Origin: Frigidibacter sp. ROC022
GTDB taxonomy: Bacteria > Pseudomonadota > Alphaproteobacteria > Rhodobacterales > Rhodobacteraceae
Reading direction: 5' to 3'
Assembly (NCBI RefSeq): GCF_024723735.1
Contig: NZ_JANQDU010000002.1
Location: forward strand, 449,001-513,000
Length of the DNA: 64,000 nt
Shown: one piece after another, positions 1-11,766 of the stretch
Numbering within the stretch: position 1 is the first letter of the stretch
Layout of the letters: each line of letters opens with the position of its first letter
The notes under the pieces: model-generated
Told to the model about the DNA's origin: nothing
The model's database searches: none
Seen by the model: the letters and a program-made list of their open reading frames with translations, nothing else
Program-made: the position numbers and the translations under genes

Positions 1-530
1 GGTTGCTGGACGCTTTCGGCGATTTCAACCGGGTGCTCTCGGCCCCCGCCGACCGGATCGCCGGCATCGAAGGTGCCGGGCCCGCCGTGGTGCAGGAGCT
101 GAAGATCGTCGAGGCCGCCGCGCATCGGATGGCCCGGGCCCGGGTGATGCGGCGGCCGGTGATTTCCAGTTGGGACGCGGTGCTGGACTATTGCCACACC
201 GCCATGGCGCATCGGGAAACCGAATCCTTTCGGGTTCTCTATCTCGACCGCAAGAATGTGCTGATCGCCGACGAGGAACAGTCCTGCGGCACCGTGGACC
301 ATGTTCCCGTCTATCCGCGCGAGGTGGTGAAGCGGGCGCTGATCCTGAACGCCTCGGCGCTGATCCTGGTGCACAACCACCCCTCGGGCGACCCGACCCC
401 CTCGGACAGCGACGTGGCGATGACGGCGCAGATCGAGTCTGCCGCCCGGGCGGTCGGCCTGTCGCTGCACGATCACCTGATCATCGGCAAATCGACCGAA
501 CTGTCATTCCGCTCCGCCGGCTACATCTGA
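1..530 (+). CDS. radC: RadC family JAB/JAMM domain protein, 5' end outside window
   Basis: C-terminal part of a RadC (DUF2466) protein; the first TTG in the window (position 3) is internal because the family is usually over 200 residues and only about 175 are present. The visible part holds a helix-hairpin-helix remnant ([14 protein letters not shown]) and the JAMM metal site [14 protein letters not shown], complete with both histidines and the aspartate. RadC was long called a DNA repair protein, but its biochemical function is unsettled. It converges on the next gene and the two coding regions overlap by 27 bases. The family call is firm; the true start is not visible. Confidence 0.93.
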   Translation, partial: LLDAFGDFNRVLSAPADRIAGIEGAGPAVVQELKIVEAAAHRMARARVMRRPVISSWDAVLDYCHTAMAHRETESFRVLYLDRKNVLIADEEQSCGTVDHVPVYPREVVKRALILNASALILVHNHPSGDPTPSDSDVAMTAQIESAARAVGLSLHDHLIIGKSTELSFRSAGYI

Positions 531-2063
531 CGGCGGCCGCTGCGGGAACCGCCAGACCTCGACCCGGCGATTGATCCGGGCGCCCCAGTCGTCGCCGTCG
601 CAGAGGATCGGCAGCGCCTCGCCATAGCTGGCGGTGCCGAACTGCACCGCGCCCGGGGCCAGGTCCGGTGCGGCGCGGCGGACCATCTCCAGCACCAGCT
701 CGGCGCGCTGCTTGGCCAGCCGGGCATTGCCGGCGGCATCGCCATTGCCGTCGGCGAAGCCCAGGAACTCGATCCGCGAGCCGTCATAGGCGCCGCTCTC
801 CAGCGCCTGCGCCAGCACCGACACCGCCGAGCGCGACGGCACATCCATCTCGGCCGTGCCGTCGAGAAACCGGAAGGTCGGCGTCAGCCGGGCGCCGGGG
901 GCCAGGTGATCGACCAGGATCTGCAGGGTCGAGAGCTGCACCTCTGGGCCGGCCTGGCTGATCGCCTGCGCCAGCCGCCGACCCTGGGCGTCCAGCGGCA
1001 CCTCGAGAATGCCCTGATCGACGAAACCGGCGCGGCGGATCACCGGTTGCGCGGCCGGCGACAGAAGGAAGTCCAGGAACTCGTTCAGCGCCGCCGGCCG
1101 GTGCCGTTTCGGGCGATAGAGCATCAGCGGCGCGGTCAGGGGATAGTCGCCGGTCTTCAGGGTGGCGACCTTCGCGGTGCTGCGCAGCCCGCAGCTGCCC
1201 TGCAGCGCCGCGGGTTTCGCATTGCCCAGCCGGGCATAGGAGCCCAGTGCCAGGCCCTGCGGGTCGGCCGCCACCGCCGCGGCCAGCACCTCGGGCGCCA
1301 CGGCCGGCACCAGGACCGGCAACCGGACCATGGCCGGGGTCGGGCCGGAGCCGGAGCGGATCAGATGGATCGGCCCCGGCTTGCCGCCGAGCGCCTCCCA
1401 GTCATCAAGCTCGCCGGAGAGCGCCGCGACCAGCCCGGCATAGGGCAGGGCGGTCAGCGGGTTCCCGGGGGCGACAAGCGGCACCATGGCATCCAGCGCC
1501 AGCACCTGGCCCTGATCCGGGGCCGAGAGATCCCCGACCCCGGCCTCGCGACCCCGCGCGACCTCCTCGGCGGTGGGCGGCCGGATCGACATGGCGATAT
1601 CGGCGGCGCTGACCAGCAGGTCGGCAAAGCCCTCTTCCGAGGAGGTCAGCGCAAAGTCGAGCCGCAGCCAGCCGGGCCCGTCCGGTCCCTTGCTCAACAG
1701 ATAGGAAAAGCGGCCATCCTCGCCATCCTCGCGCCGGGCGGTCAGGCCCCTGCGCGCGGCGAAGGCCTCGACCAGGGCCGGCAGCAGGACCCGGCCGATC
1801 TCGGGCGCCCCGGAAATCCGGGCGCCGGGCACGAAATGCTGCGGGTCGGGGCAGGCGGCCCCCAGGCAATCGACCCTGGCGCCATCCAGCGTCAGCTCGC
1901 CATGCTCCGTGTCCAGCCTGTAGAAGCTGCCGTCATAGCCCAACAGGCGGCCCTGAAGCCGCAGGGCGCCGTCGCGGGCACTCAGGGTAATGTCTTGCGC
2001 TGCGGCGGCGGCAGTCCAGAACGACAACGCGGCGCCGATCAGCGCCGCGCCCGTCCTACGCAT
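504..2063 (-). CDS. Secreted phosphate-binding-like domain fused to OmpA-like domain
   Basis: A protein of 519 residues that starts with a signal peptide ([10 protein letters not shown], then a hydrophobic stretch ending AAAAAQ). The middle resembles PstS-type periplasmic phosphate-binding folds (region around [19 protein letters not shown] and the following segment). The last 130 or so residues are an OmpA-like peptidoglycan-binding domain ([27 protein letters not shown]). The ATG at 2063 has GGAG just upstream and is followed at once by the signal peptide, so it is preferred over longer upstream starts. It lies 23 bases behind the unknown secreted gene at 2087-3157, probably in one transcript. 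Likely periplasmic and wall-anchored; ligand unknown. Confidence 0.82.
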   Translation of the reverse strand: MRRTGAALIGAALSFWTAAAAAQDITLSARDGALRLQGRLLGYDGSFYRLDTEHGELTLDGARVDCLGAACPDPQHFVPGARISGAPEIGRVLLPALVEAFAARRGLTARREDGEDGRFSYLLSKGPDGPGWLRLDFALTSSEEGFADLLVSAADIAMSIRPPTAEEVARGREAGVGDLSAPDQGQVLALDAMVPLVAPGNPLTALPYAGLVAALSGELDDWEALGGKPGPIHLIRSGSGPTPAMVRLPVLVPAVAPEVLAAAVAADPQGLALGSYARLGNAKPAALQGSCGLRSTAKVATLKTGDYPLTAPLMLYRPKRHRPAALNEFLDFLLSPAAQPVIRRAGFVDQGILEVPLDAQGRRLAQAISQAGPEVQLSTLQILVDHLAPGARLTPTFRFLDGTAEMDVPSRSAVSVLAQALESGAYDGSRIEFLGFADGNGDAAGNARLAKQRAELVLEMVRRAAPDLAPGAVQFGTASYGEALPILCDGDDWGARINRRVEVWRFPQRPPSDVAGGAE

Positions 2064-2086
2064 GTGATCTCCGGGAAGGTTGCGGC

Positions 2087-3157
2087 CTATTTCGCCGCGA
2101 TCTTCAGAGTGTCGAACAGATTGTTCAAGACCAGGAAGTCCCCGATCGCATCGCAATCCGGCACCGACAGGGTGACATCCACAGGTTTCGGCGTTTCTCC
2201 GCCCATGATCGTCACGGTATGACCGGCGATTTCCCTGCCGCAGCTGCCGGCCGTCACCTCGGCCTCCAGGCTCAGCCGCACCACGCCGGACCGGGTCGCC
2301 AGACCTGCCGGGAAGGTGTAGATCTCGGCCATCACCGGCGCCGCCACATCCGCATTGCCGAGAAGGGTCAGGAACCCGCCGCGCCCGGCAGCGGCCAGAT
2401 CGACCGATCCCGGATTGCCGCGCCAGACATGCCCGGCCTGATCGTAGTCGGCGCCGAATTCGAAGGCATGCAGTTCCAGCGCCGCCTGTCCGGACCAGGT
2501 CACGGCAATACGGTCATAGCCGGCCAGTTCCGGGACCTCGATCCGGGTCTGCATCTCTGCGGAGCCGGGCAGGGTCGCGGTGAATCGCGCCGGGCTTTCC
2601 AGCGCCGGCACCGCCACGGAGATGGCGCCATCGGCATCGGTCAGGGCCTTGAACGATACCCCGCCATGCGTAATCCGGGCCTCGACAAATGGATTGCAGG
2701 GCGCGGTCAGGGTGAGTTGCACCATGGCGGCCGCCGCGGGCGTGGCGGTCAGCTTCGGGCTGCAGTCGGCGGCGGTCATCGGCTGGGCCGGCGCAATGTC
2801 GGACCTGATCTCGGGCGTCAGCGGTGACGCATCCGACGCGGTTTCCAGCGCCGCGACGCGATGCTCCTCGGGCGGCTCCAGCCGGTCCGGTGCCGGGAGG
2901 TCCGGCCGCAGCTCCGAGACGCCGGGAATGAAGGACAGGCCGGCCTCCACTTCGATCCGCGGGATCGGCGGCTCCCCCGGCGCGGTCAGCGGGCCGGGCG
3001 TGTCTGCGGGCATCGCAACCGCTGCCACGGCATCCGCGCCGGCATCCCCCATGCCCATCCGGGCCGCAATGGCGTCGCTGTTCTGCATGACATGACCGGT
3101 TGCCGCAGCGATGGTCAGCACCGTGGCAACACGAATGTATCTGGGTGAAATCCTCAT
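2087..3157 (-). CDS. Conserved secreted protein of unknown function
   Basis: A protein of 356 residues with an N-terminal hydrophobic segment (YIRVATVLTIAAATGHV) that looks like a signal anchor, then a Pro/Ala/Asp-rich linker to about residue 125. A C-terminal half with alternating beta-like strands and several cysteines (CSPKLT, APCNPF, GSCGRE, PDCDAI) follows, suggesting disulfides outside the cytoplasm. The start at 3157 has CGGAGG nearby. It is the first gene of a two-gene unit with the PBP/OmpA gene and lies next to secA, from which a terminator separates it. I recognise no catalytic motif and assign no function. Confidence 0.7.
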   Translation of the reverse strand: MRISPRYIRVATVLTIAAATGHVMQNSDAIAARMGMGDAGADAVAAVAMPADTPGPLTAPGEPPIPRIEVEAGLSFIPGVSELRPDLPAPDRLEPPEEHRVAALETASDASPLTPEIRSDIAPAQPMTAADCSPKLTATPAAAAMVQLTLTAPCNPFVEARITHGGVSFKALTDADGAISVAVPALESPARFTATLPGSAEMQTRIEVPELAGYDRIAVTWSGQAALELHAFEFGADYDQAGHVWRGNPGSVDLAAAGRGGFLTLLGNADVAAPVMAEIYTFPAGLATRSGVVRLSLEAEVTAGSCGREIAGHTVTIMGGETPKPVDVTLSVPDCDAIGDFLVLNNLFDTLKIAAK

Positions 3158-3317
3158 CTCGGCCTCCGTTCCCCGACAGGGTTGTGAACAATCTGGCCGT
3201 GGATTCGGGCATTCCTGCGCCGCAAGGGTGGAGATTTGGCGAAAGGGATTTGCGTCGCACCCCTAGGGAATGGGGTTCGGGGATATCTGCAATCCAGATG
3301 TCGGGATCAGGGTCGCA

Positions 3318-3342
3318 AACCCGGCACAATTGTTGCCGGGTT
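3318..3342 (-). terminator. Probable Rho-independent terminator of secA
   Basis: Just beyond the secA stop, arms 3318-3326 and 3334-3342 pair perfectly (AACCCGGCA with TGCCGGGTT) around a 7-base loop. On the minus strand the stem is followed by only three T residues, so termination may be partial. Confidence 0.6.
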
Positions 3343-3355
3343 CATCGTTGTCGGA

Positions 3356-6124
<2,769 letters not shown>

Positions 6125-6175
6125 CTTTACCCTTCGACTTTCGACCGCCTGACAGCATCGTGTGCGGGGTTTGGC

Positions 6176-6204
6176 TTGCCCGCGGACCCTACCGACCCTA
6201 TTAG
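6176..6204 (+). promoter_or_regulatory. Candidate sigma-70 promoter of the PPIase-argJ-mutT unit
   Basis: TTGCCC (6176-6181), 17-base spacer, TATTAG (6199-6204), each 4 of 6 to consensus, about 95 bases before the PPIase start. It lies inside the divergent region shared with secA. Confidence 0.35.
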
Positions 6205-6241
6205 GCTGAAAAGCGGTCAGACCCCGGCTCACGACTTGGGC

Positions 6242-6270
6242 GATGTAAGGGCCTGACCTCTAAGTGTCAA
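6242..6270 (-). promoter_or_regulatory. Candidate sigma-70 promoter of secA
   Basis: Minus strand TTGACA (6265-6270), 17-base spacer, then TACATC (6242-6247). The -35 matches consensus fully; the -10 is weak (3 of 6). It would give a leader of about 110 bases before the secA start. Confidence 0.4.
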
Positions 6271-6306
6271 CGCTGGCAGGGTCCGGCAACAATCAAGGAT
6301 GTGTCA

Positions 6307-7152
6307 ATGTCTCTCATTACCCGCACAACAGCCGTGGTCGCATTGGCCCTGGGCCTCGCCGCTCCGGTCCTGGCCGATGACGCACTGACCGCTGATACGG
6401 TTGTCGCAACGGTGAACGGACATGACATCACACTGGGCCATATGCTGGCGCTGCGTGCCGATCTGCCCGAGCAATACCAGACCCTGCCCGACGAGGTGCT
6501 GTTCCAGGGCATTCTCGACCAGGTGATCCAGCAGACCGCGCTCAGCGACATGATGACCGAGCCGACCCGGGCCGAGCAGCTCACCATCGAGAACCAGACC
6601 CGGGCCCTGAACGCCGGTCTGGTGATCCAGCGCCTGCTGAAGGTCGATGTCTCCGAAGAGGATCTTCAGGCTGCCTATGACAAGACCTACGCCGGGCAGG
6701 AGCCCGAAACCGAATACAACGCCTCGCACATCCTCGTGAAGACCGAGGACGAGGCCAAGGCGATCGTCGAAGAGCTGCGCAACGGCGCCGACTTTGCCGC
6801 CATCGCCAAGGAAAAATCGCTGGACCCGGGTTCGGGCGCCAATGGCGGCGAGCTGGGCTGGTTCGGCAAGGGCATGATGGTCCCGGAATTCGAGAACGCC
6901 GTGACCGGCCTGGAAATCGGGGCAATCTCGGACCCGGTCAAGACCCAGTTCGGCTGGCATGTCATCAAGGTCAACGATACCCGGGTGAAGGAAGCGCCGA
7001 CGCTTGACGAGGTGCGCGACGAGCTGACCGCCCAGATCCGTGACGAGGCGGTGCAGAAGGCCATTGCCGAAGCCACCGACAAGGCCGAGGTCGTCCGCTC
7101 CGACATCGAGATCGACCCCTCTGTCATCAGCCAGACCGATCTGCTGAAATAG
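6307..7152 (+). CDS. Periplasmic parvulin-type peptidyl-prolyl cis-trans isomerase
   Basis: A protein of 281 residues that begins with a signal peptide (LITRTTAVVALALGLAAPVLA, cut after ALA). An N-terminal SurA-like helical region follows, then a parvulin rotamase domain at about 135-230 with the hallmark ASHILVKTEDEA, GGELGWFGKG and FGWHVIKV segments. It isomerises Xaa-Pro bonds, probably to help fold exported or outer-membrane proteins. AAGGA at 6295-6299 is 7 bases from the ATG at 6307 but only one base from the GTG at 6301, which decides the start. Divergent from secA and 24 bases upstream of argJ. Confidence 0.93.
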   Translation: MSLITRTTAVVALALGLAAPVLADDALTADTVVATVNGHDITLGHMLALRADLPEQYQTLPDEVLFQGILDQVIQQTALSDMMTEPTRAEQLTIENQTRALNAGLVIQRLLKVDVSEEDLQAAYDKTYAGQEPETEYNASHILVKTEDEAKAIVEELRNGADFAAIAKEKSLDPGSGANGGELGWFGKGMMVPEFENAVTGLEIGAISDPVKTQFGWHVIKVNDTRVKEAPTLDEVRDELTAQIRDEAVQKAIAEATDKAEVVRSDIEIDPSVISQTDLLK

Positions 7153-7176
7153 ACACGGGAATCAGGAGCACGCGAC

Positions 7177-8514
7177 ATGGCCTCGAAGAAGGACTCCAAG
7201 GCATCGAAGAAGTCCGGGTCGAAGAAAAAGGCCAAGACCAAGGCCAAATCCAAGTCTGCGGCTCCGTCAAAGACCAGGGCGGCGGTGGTCTCTCCACTGG
7301 CGCCCAGGACCCTGCCCAAGCTGCCCCGGATCGCCGGGGTGCGCTTTGCCAGCGCCGAGGCCGGGGTCAAGTACAAGGGCCGCCGCGACGTGATGCTGGT
7401 GGCGCTGGACGCCGGCACGGTCATCGCCGGTGTCTTCACCAGGTCCGAAACCCGCTCGGCCCCGGTGCTGGACTGCCAGGCCAAGATCGGCGGCAAGAGC
7501 ACCGGACCGGCGGCGATCATCGTCAATGCCGGAAACGCGAACGCCTTTACCGGCCGGACTGGCGTCAAGGCGACCCGCGCCGTCACCTCGGCCACCGCCA
7601 AGGCTCTCGGCATCGACGAGGAACGGGTGTTCTCGTCCTCCACCGGCGTCATCGGAGAGCCGCTGCCGCATGACCGGATCACCGCCAAGCTGGACGAACT
7701 GGCCGCCAGCCTCTCGCCCAAGGGCATGGAGGACGCTGCGCGGGCGATCATGACCACCGACACCTTCCCGAAGGTTGCCACGGCCCAGGCGGCCGGGGAC
7801 GGCGGGACGATCACCATCGCCGGGATCGCCAAGGGCTCGGGCATGATCGCACCGGACATGGCGACGATGCTGGTCTATATCTTCACCGACGCGAAGATAT
7901 CCCGGGCGCTGCTGCAACGCTGCCTCGGCAATCTGACCCGCAAGACCTTCAACGCGATCACCGTGGACAGCGACACCTCGACCTCGGACACGGTGCTCTT
8001 GGCGGCCACCGGACAGTCCGAGGCCGCGCCGATCACCGCCCTTGGCAGTCCCGCCGGCAAGGCGTTCCAGGAGGCGCTGCATGGCGTCATGCTGGACCTC
8101 GCCCAGCAGGTCGTGCGCGACGGCGAGGGCGCCACCAAATTCGTGACCGTCCATGTCGAAGGCGCTGCCAACGGCGACGATGCCCGCAAGGTGGCGATGG
8201 CGATTGCCAATTCGCCGCTGGTCAAGACCGCGATCGCCGGAGAAGACCCGAATTGGGGCCGTGTCGTCATGGCGGTCGGCAAATCCGGCGCCCGGGCCAA
8301 TCGCGACAAGCTGAATATCCGCTTCGGCGATATCCTCGTTGCCGAGAACGGCTGGGTCTCGCCCGGTTACACCGAAGAGGCGGGCGCCGCCTACATGAAG
8401 CGCGACGAGATCGAGATCACCGTCTCGATGGGCGTCGGCCGCGCCAGGGATACCGTCTGGACCTGCGACCTGACCCATCGCTACATCGAGATCAACGCCG
8501 ACTACCGATCGTGA
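7177..8514 (+). CDS. argJ: Bifunctional glutamate N-acetyltransferase / amino-acid acetyltransferase ArgJ
   Basis: ArgJ transfers acetyl from N-acetylornithine to glutamate in the cyclic arginine pathway, and bifunctional forms also use acetyl-CoA. The family core starts near SPLAPRTLPKLP (about residue 40). The self-cleavage site is present in KGSGMIAPDMATML, where the chain is normally cut between Ala and Thr to give alpha and beta subunits. AGGAG lies 8 bases before the ATG at 7177. The first 35 or so residues are an unusual Lys/Ser-rich extension (SKKDSKASKKSGSKKK and onwards) not part of the usual enzyme. The stop overlaps the mutT start. argG, in the same pathway, is at 33700-34926. Confidence 0.96.
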   Translation: MASKKDSKASKKSGSKKKAKTKAKSKSAAPSKTRAAVVSPLAPRTLPKLPRIAGVRFASAEAGVKYKGRRDVMLVALDAGTVIAGVFTRSETRSAPVLDCQAKIGGKSTGPAAIIVNAGNANAFTGRTGVKATRAVTSATAKALGIDEERVFSSSTGVIGEPLPHDRITAKLDELAASLSPKGMEDAARAIMTTDTFPKVATAQAAGDGGTITIAGIAKGSGMIAPDMATMLVYIFTDAKISRALLQRCLGNLTRKTFNAITVDSDTSTSDTVLLAATGQSEAAPITALGSPAGKAFQEALHGVMLDLAQQVVRDGEGATKFVTVHVEGAANGDDARKVAMAIANSPLVKTAIAGEDPNWGRVVMAVGKSGARANRDKLNIRFGDILVAENGWVSPGYTEEAGAAYMKRDEIEITVSMGVGRARDTVWTCDLTHRYIEINADYRS

Positions 8515-8915
8515 GCCTGCCCATTGTTCTGGTCTCGGCGGTCGCGCTGATCGACCCGGATGGACGGGTGCTGCTGGCCCGCCGCCCGCCGGGCAAGTCG
8601 ATGGCGGGCCTGTGGGAGTTTCCCGGCGGCAAGGTCGAAACCGGGGAAAGCCCCGAGGCCGCGCTGATCCGGGAACTGCACGAAGAGCTGGGGATCGAGA
8701 CCTGGTCCTCCTGCCTTGCGCCGCTGACCTTTGCCAGCCACGCCTATGACTCGTTCCACCTGCTGATGCCGCTCTTCGCCTGCCGCCGCTGGCAGGGTCA
8801 GGTCACCGCCCGCGAAAACCAGACATTCGCCTGGGTCCGGCCCGCCGAAATGCGTTCCTACCCGATGCCGCCGGCCGATCTGCCCCTGATTCCCATTCTG
8901 CGGGATTGGCTGTGA
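8511..8915 (+). CDS. mutT: MutT-type Nudix hydrolase (8-oxo-dGTP diphosphatase)
   Basis: A 134-residue Nudix protein with a complete Nudix box (GGKVETGESPEAA followed by REL, EE and LGI). The short length, the LLARRPPGKSMAGLWEFPGG segment and the closing LIPILRDWL fit MutT, which removes 8-oxo-dGTP from the nucleotide pool. The start is a GTG at 8511 that overlaps the argJ stop as GTGA, so translation is likely coupled; longer upstream starts would run through argJ in another frame. The pairing with argJ is operonic rather than functional. Confidence 0.9.
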   Translation: MSLPIVLVSAVALIDPDGRVLLARRPPGKSMAGLWEFPGGKVETGESPEAALIRELHEELGIETWSSCLAPLTFASHAYDSFHLLMPLFACRRWQGQVTARENQTFAWVRPAEMRSYPMPPADLPLIPILRDWL

Positions 8916-8955
8916 AGCGAATTGGTCGCAATAATGGCCGAATTATGTCCAAAGA

Positions 8956-8984
8956 TTGACGATCCGCTCCGGTCATGCGTTAAT
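8956..8984 (+). promoter_or_regulatory. Candidate sigma-70 promoter of the 46-codon gene
   Basis: TTGACG (8956-8961), 17-base spacer, GTTAAT (8979-8984; 4 of 6). The -10 sits inside the palindrome at 8978-8995. Confidence 0.5.
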
Positions 8985-8995
8985 TGGAATTAACG
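8978..8995. promoter_or_regulatory. Perfect 18-bp palindrome, likely operator
   Basis: CGTTAATT-GG-AATTAACG, two 8-base arms around GG, covering the putative -10 of the downstream small gene and 21 bases before its start codon. It contains TTAA-N6-TTAAC, one base short of the CtrA spacing TTAA-N7-TTAA. A dimeric regulator is inferred; its identity is unknown. Confidence 0.5.
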
Positions 8996-9016
8996 AGCGT
9001 ATCGGCGGGGGAGGCG

Positions 9017-9157
9017 ATGCTTCGAACAATCACACTTGGCAGCTGCGTGCTTGTTCAGGGCACCTTCGTGCGCAAACTTTCCGACGGCCGGATCTCGGTG
9101 CGGGTGGGAAAGACGGTGTTCTCGGGCTTTCCGGTGACCGGCCAGGTCGCCGCCTGA
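9017..9157 (+). CDS. Small conserved-looking protein, 46 residues, unknown function
   Basis: ATG at 9017 follows a GGGGGAGG ribosome site by a few bases and opens 46 codons ending in TGA at 9155-9157. The product begins MLRTITLGSCVLVQGTFVR and continues as short beta-like strands with Lys, Arg and Val (DGRISVRVGKTVFSGFPV). It has no membrane segment or signal peptide and may be a small beta-barrel-like or nucleic-acid-binding fold; that is inference. A candidate promoter with a palindrome lies just upstream, and the infB terminator lies convergent downstream. The ribosome site, promoter and codon use support a real gene; I believe similar short proteins occur in Rhodobacteraceae but could not check. 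Confidence 0.68.
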   Translation: MLRTITLGSCVLVQGTFVRKLSDGRISVRVGKTVFSGFPVTGQVAA

Positions 9158-9194
9158 CAGCCGAAACCGCAAGACCTCAGCCCCGGAACGCGAA

Positions 9195-9220
9195 ACCGCC
9201 GCACCCGAAGGCACGGCGGT
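9195..9220 (-). terminator. Rho-independent terminator of the infB operon
   Basis: Read on the minus strand, arms of 11 bases (9210-9220 and 9195-9205) close on a UUCG tetraloop (CC-UUCG-GG), with two G-U wobbles, followed by UUU. On the plus strand the wobbles become A-C mismatches, so it is built for the leftward infB transcript, whose stop is 39 bases upstream. Confidence 0.75.
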
Positions 9221-9258
9221 CTGCAATTCTCTGACCGGAACGAATCGTCCCGACGCGC

Positions 9259-11766
9259 CTAGTTGAGCTCGCGCACGACTTCCTCGCGGGTGAAGAGTTC
9301 GATCACGTCGCCGGCGCGGATATCTTCGTAATTCTCGAAGGCCATGCCGCATTCCTGGCCCGAAGGCACTTCCGCAACCTCGTCCTTGAACCGCTTCAAC
9401 GTCTTCAGCGTGCCCTCGTGGATCACCACGTTGTCGCGCAGCAGGCGCACACCGGCCGAGCGCCGCGCAACGCCTTCGGTGATCAGGCAGCCGGCAACCT
9501 TGCCGACCCCGGTGACCTTGAAGACCTCGCGGATTTCCGCGTAGCCGATGAAGTTCTCGCGAATTTCGTTCGACAGCAGGCCCGAGGCCGCCGCCTTCAC
9601 GTCATCCACCAGATCGTAGATCACCGAGTAGTACCGGATCTCGACGCCCTTCTGGTTCGCCGCGTTCCGGGCACTGGCATTGGCCCGGACGTTGAAGCCG
9701 ATGACCGGCGCACCGCTGGCCTCGGCCAGGCCGATGTCCGATTCGGTGATCGCGCCGACGCCGTAATGCAGAACCCGCACCCGGACCTCGTCGTTGCCGA
9801 TCTTCTCCATCGACTGGACGATCGCTTCCGCCGAGCCCTGCACATCCGCCTTGACGACGATCGGCAGTTCGCTGACCGACTTGTCGGCCTTGGCCTTGGC
9901 CATCAACTGTTCCAGCGTGGTCGCCGCACCGGCGGCCGCACGCTTGTCCTTGGCCGCCTGCTCGCGATAGCTGGCGATCTCGCGGGCCTGGGCCTCGGTC
10001 TCGACCACGTTCAGCACGTCACCGGCTTCCGGCGTGCCGTTCAGGCCCAGAACCTCGACCGGAACCGACGGCCCGGCTTCCTTGACCCGCTCGCCACGGT
10101 CGTTCTCCATGGCCCGGACCTTGCCCCACTGCTCGCCGACGACGAAGATGTCGCCCTGGTGCAGCGTGCCCTTCTGGACCAGCACCGTGGCCACGGGACC
10201 GCGGCCGACGTCAAGCTGGGCCTCGATCACCGCACCCTCGGCGGCGCGGTTCGGGTTCGCCTTGAGTTCCAGGATTTCGGCCTGCAGGGCAATCGCCTCG
10301 AGCAGCTGATCCAGCCCCTTGCCGGTGATCGCCGAGACTTCGACATCCTGCACGTCGCCGGACAGTTTCTCGACCACGATCTCGTGCTGCAACAGGCTGG
10401 TGCGAACCTTGTCCGGGTTCGCGCCGGGCTTGTCGCACTTGTTGATCGCCACGATCATCGGCACATTCGCCGCCTTGGCATGGTTGATCGCCTCGACGGT
10501 CTGCGGCATCACCGAATCATCCGCGGCCACCACCAGCACCACGATATCCGTCACCTGCGCGCCACGGGCCCGCATCGAGGTAAAGGCCGCGTGGCCGGGA
10601 GTGTCGAGGAAGGTGAGCACCGACCCCGAATCCGTCGTCACCTGATAGGCGCCGATATGCTGGGTGATCCCGCCGGCTTCGCCCGACACGACCGAGGTAT
10701 TGCGGATCGCATCCAGCAGCGAGGTCTTGCCGTGATCGACATGGCCCATGATCGTGATGACCGGGGGCCGCGGCTCCATGTCTTCGGGCTTGTCCTCGAC
10801 GGTGTCGATCACCTGTTCCACATCCGCATCCGAGACGCGGACGGTCTTGTGACCGAATTCCTCGATGATCAGTTCGGCGGTATCGGCATCGATCGCTTCG
10901 TTCTGGGTCACCATCATGCCCATGTTCATCAGCGACTTGACCACCGCGCCGACACGTTCGGCCATCCGGTTCGCCAGTTCCTGCACCACGATGGTTTCGG
11001 GAAGCTGCACTTCGCGGACCTGCTTTTCGCGGTCCTGCTTGCCCATCATCTTCTGGCGCTGGCGTTCCTGCTTGCGCTTCATCTGCGCCATCGAGCGCTG
11101 ACGCCCGCCTTCGCCGTTCAGCGCCTGGCTCAGGGTCAGCTTGCCCGAGCGGCGGCCCGATGCCTCGCGGGCGCCCTTGGAGCCCTTGTTGTCGGCATTG
11201 CGGCGCTCTTCGGCCTCGCGGTCGGCACGACGCGAGCCGGACCCCGGCTTCGATCCGCCCCGGCCGTCCTCGGCCAGCGGCTGCGCGGCGGCGGCATTGG
11301 TCGGGTCGGCGGCAGCCGCGCTCTTGCGCGCGGCCTCTTCGGCTTCGCGGGCCCGCCGGGCCTCTTCCTCGGCCTTCGCCTTCAGCGCTTCCTGGTGTTC
11401 GCGTTCTTCGCGTTCCTTGGCTTCGAGCTCGGCCCGACGGCGCTCGCGCTCCTTGGCGCGCGCCTCCTCTTCGGCCTTGCGCCGCGCCGCGTCCTCGGCT
11501 TCCCGCGCCTTGGCGATCTGCAGCGCCTGGATCCGACGCTCGAGCTCGGCGTCGGAAATCCCCGCCGGACGCCGCGACGGGTCGCCCGTCACGCGGCCAG
11601 AGCCGGAACCGCCCTTGCCTTCGCCGGGTTTCGGAACCACGACGCGCTTACGCTTGGTCTCGACAACAACGCTCTTTGTCCGACCGTGGCTGAAGCTCTG
11701 CTTAACATGGCCGGGCTGAGAGCCGCTCCGCAGCCCAAGCGTCTTTTTGCCGTCGGTATCGCTCAT
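9259..11766 (-). CDS. infB: Translation initiation factor IF-2
   Basis: IF-2, the GTPase that brings initiator tRNA to the 30S subunit and promotes subunit joining. It has 835 residues: a short conserved start ([15 protein letters not shown]), a long Glu/Arg/Lys/Ala-rich region (about 80-210) likely to be helical, then the IF2_N-like segment and G domain. The GTP motifs GHVDHGKT (G1), DTPGHAAF (G3) and NKCD (G4) are present, followed by domains II-IV. The ATG at 11766 overlaps the ylxR stop as ATGA, so it is coupled to that gene. It is the last gene of rimP-nusA-ylxR-infB and is followed by a strong terminator. Confidence 0.98.
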   Translation of the reverse strand: MSDTDGKKTLGLRSGSQPGHVKQSFSHGRTKSVVVETKRKRVVVPKPGEGKGGSGSGRVTGDPSRRPAGISDAELERRIQALQIAKAREAEDAARRKAEEEARAKERERRRAELEAKEREEREHQEALKAKAEEEARRAREAEEAARKSAAAADPTNAAAAQPLAEDGRGGSKPGSGSRRADREAEERRNADNKGSKGAREASGRRSGKLTLSQALNGEGGRQRSMAQMKRKQERQRQKMMGKQDREKQVREVQLPETIVVQELANRMAERVGAVVKSLMNMGMMVTQNEAIDADTAELIIEEFGHKTVRVSDADVEQVIDTVEDKPEDMEPRPPVITIMGHVDHGKTSLLDAIRNTSVVSGEAGGITQHIGAYQVTTDSGSVLTFLDTPGHAAFTSMRARGAQVTDIVVLVVAADDSVMPQTVEAINHAKAANVPMIVAINKCDKPGANPDKVRTSLLQHEIVVEKLSGDVQDVEVSAITGKGLDQLLEAIALQAEILELKANPNRAAEGAVIEAQLDVGRGPVATVLVQKGTLHQGDIFVVGEQWGKVRAMENDRGERVKEAGPSVPVEVLGLNGTPEAGDVLNVVETEAQAREIASYREQAAKDKRAAAGAATTLEQLMAKAKADKSVSELPIVVKADVQGSAEAIVQSMEKIGNDEVRVRVLHYGVGAITESDIGLAEASGAPVIGFNVRANASARNAANQKGVEIRYYSVIYDLVDDVKAAASGLLSNEIRENFIGYAEIREVFKVTGVGKVAGCLITEGVARRSAGVRLLRDNVVIHEGTLKTLKRFKDEVAEVPSGQECGMAFENYEDIRAGDVIELFTREEVVRELN

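Noticed and set aside
8978-8995. CtrA box
   Set aside because: Spacing between TTAA half-sites is 6, not 7, so it was called a palindrome of unknown regulator.
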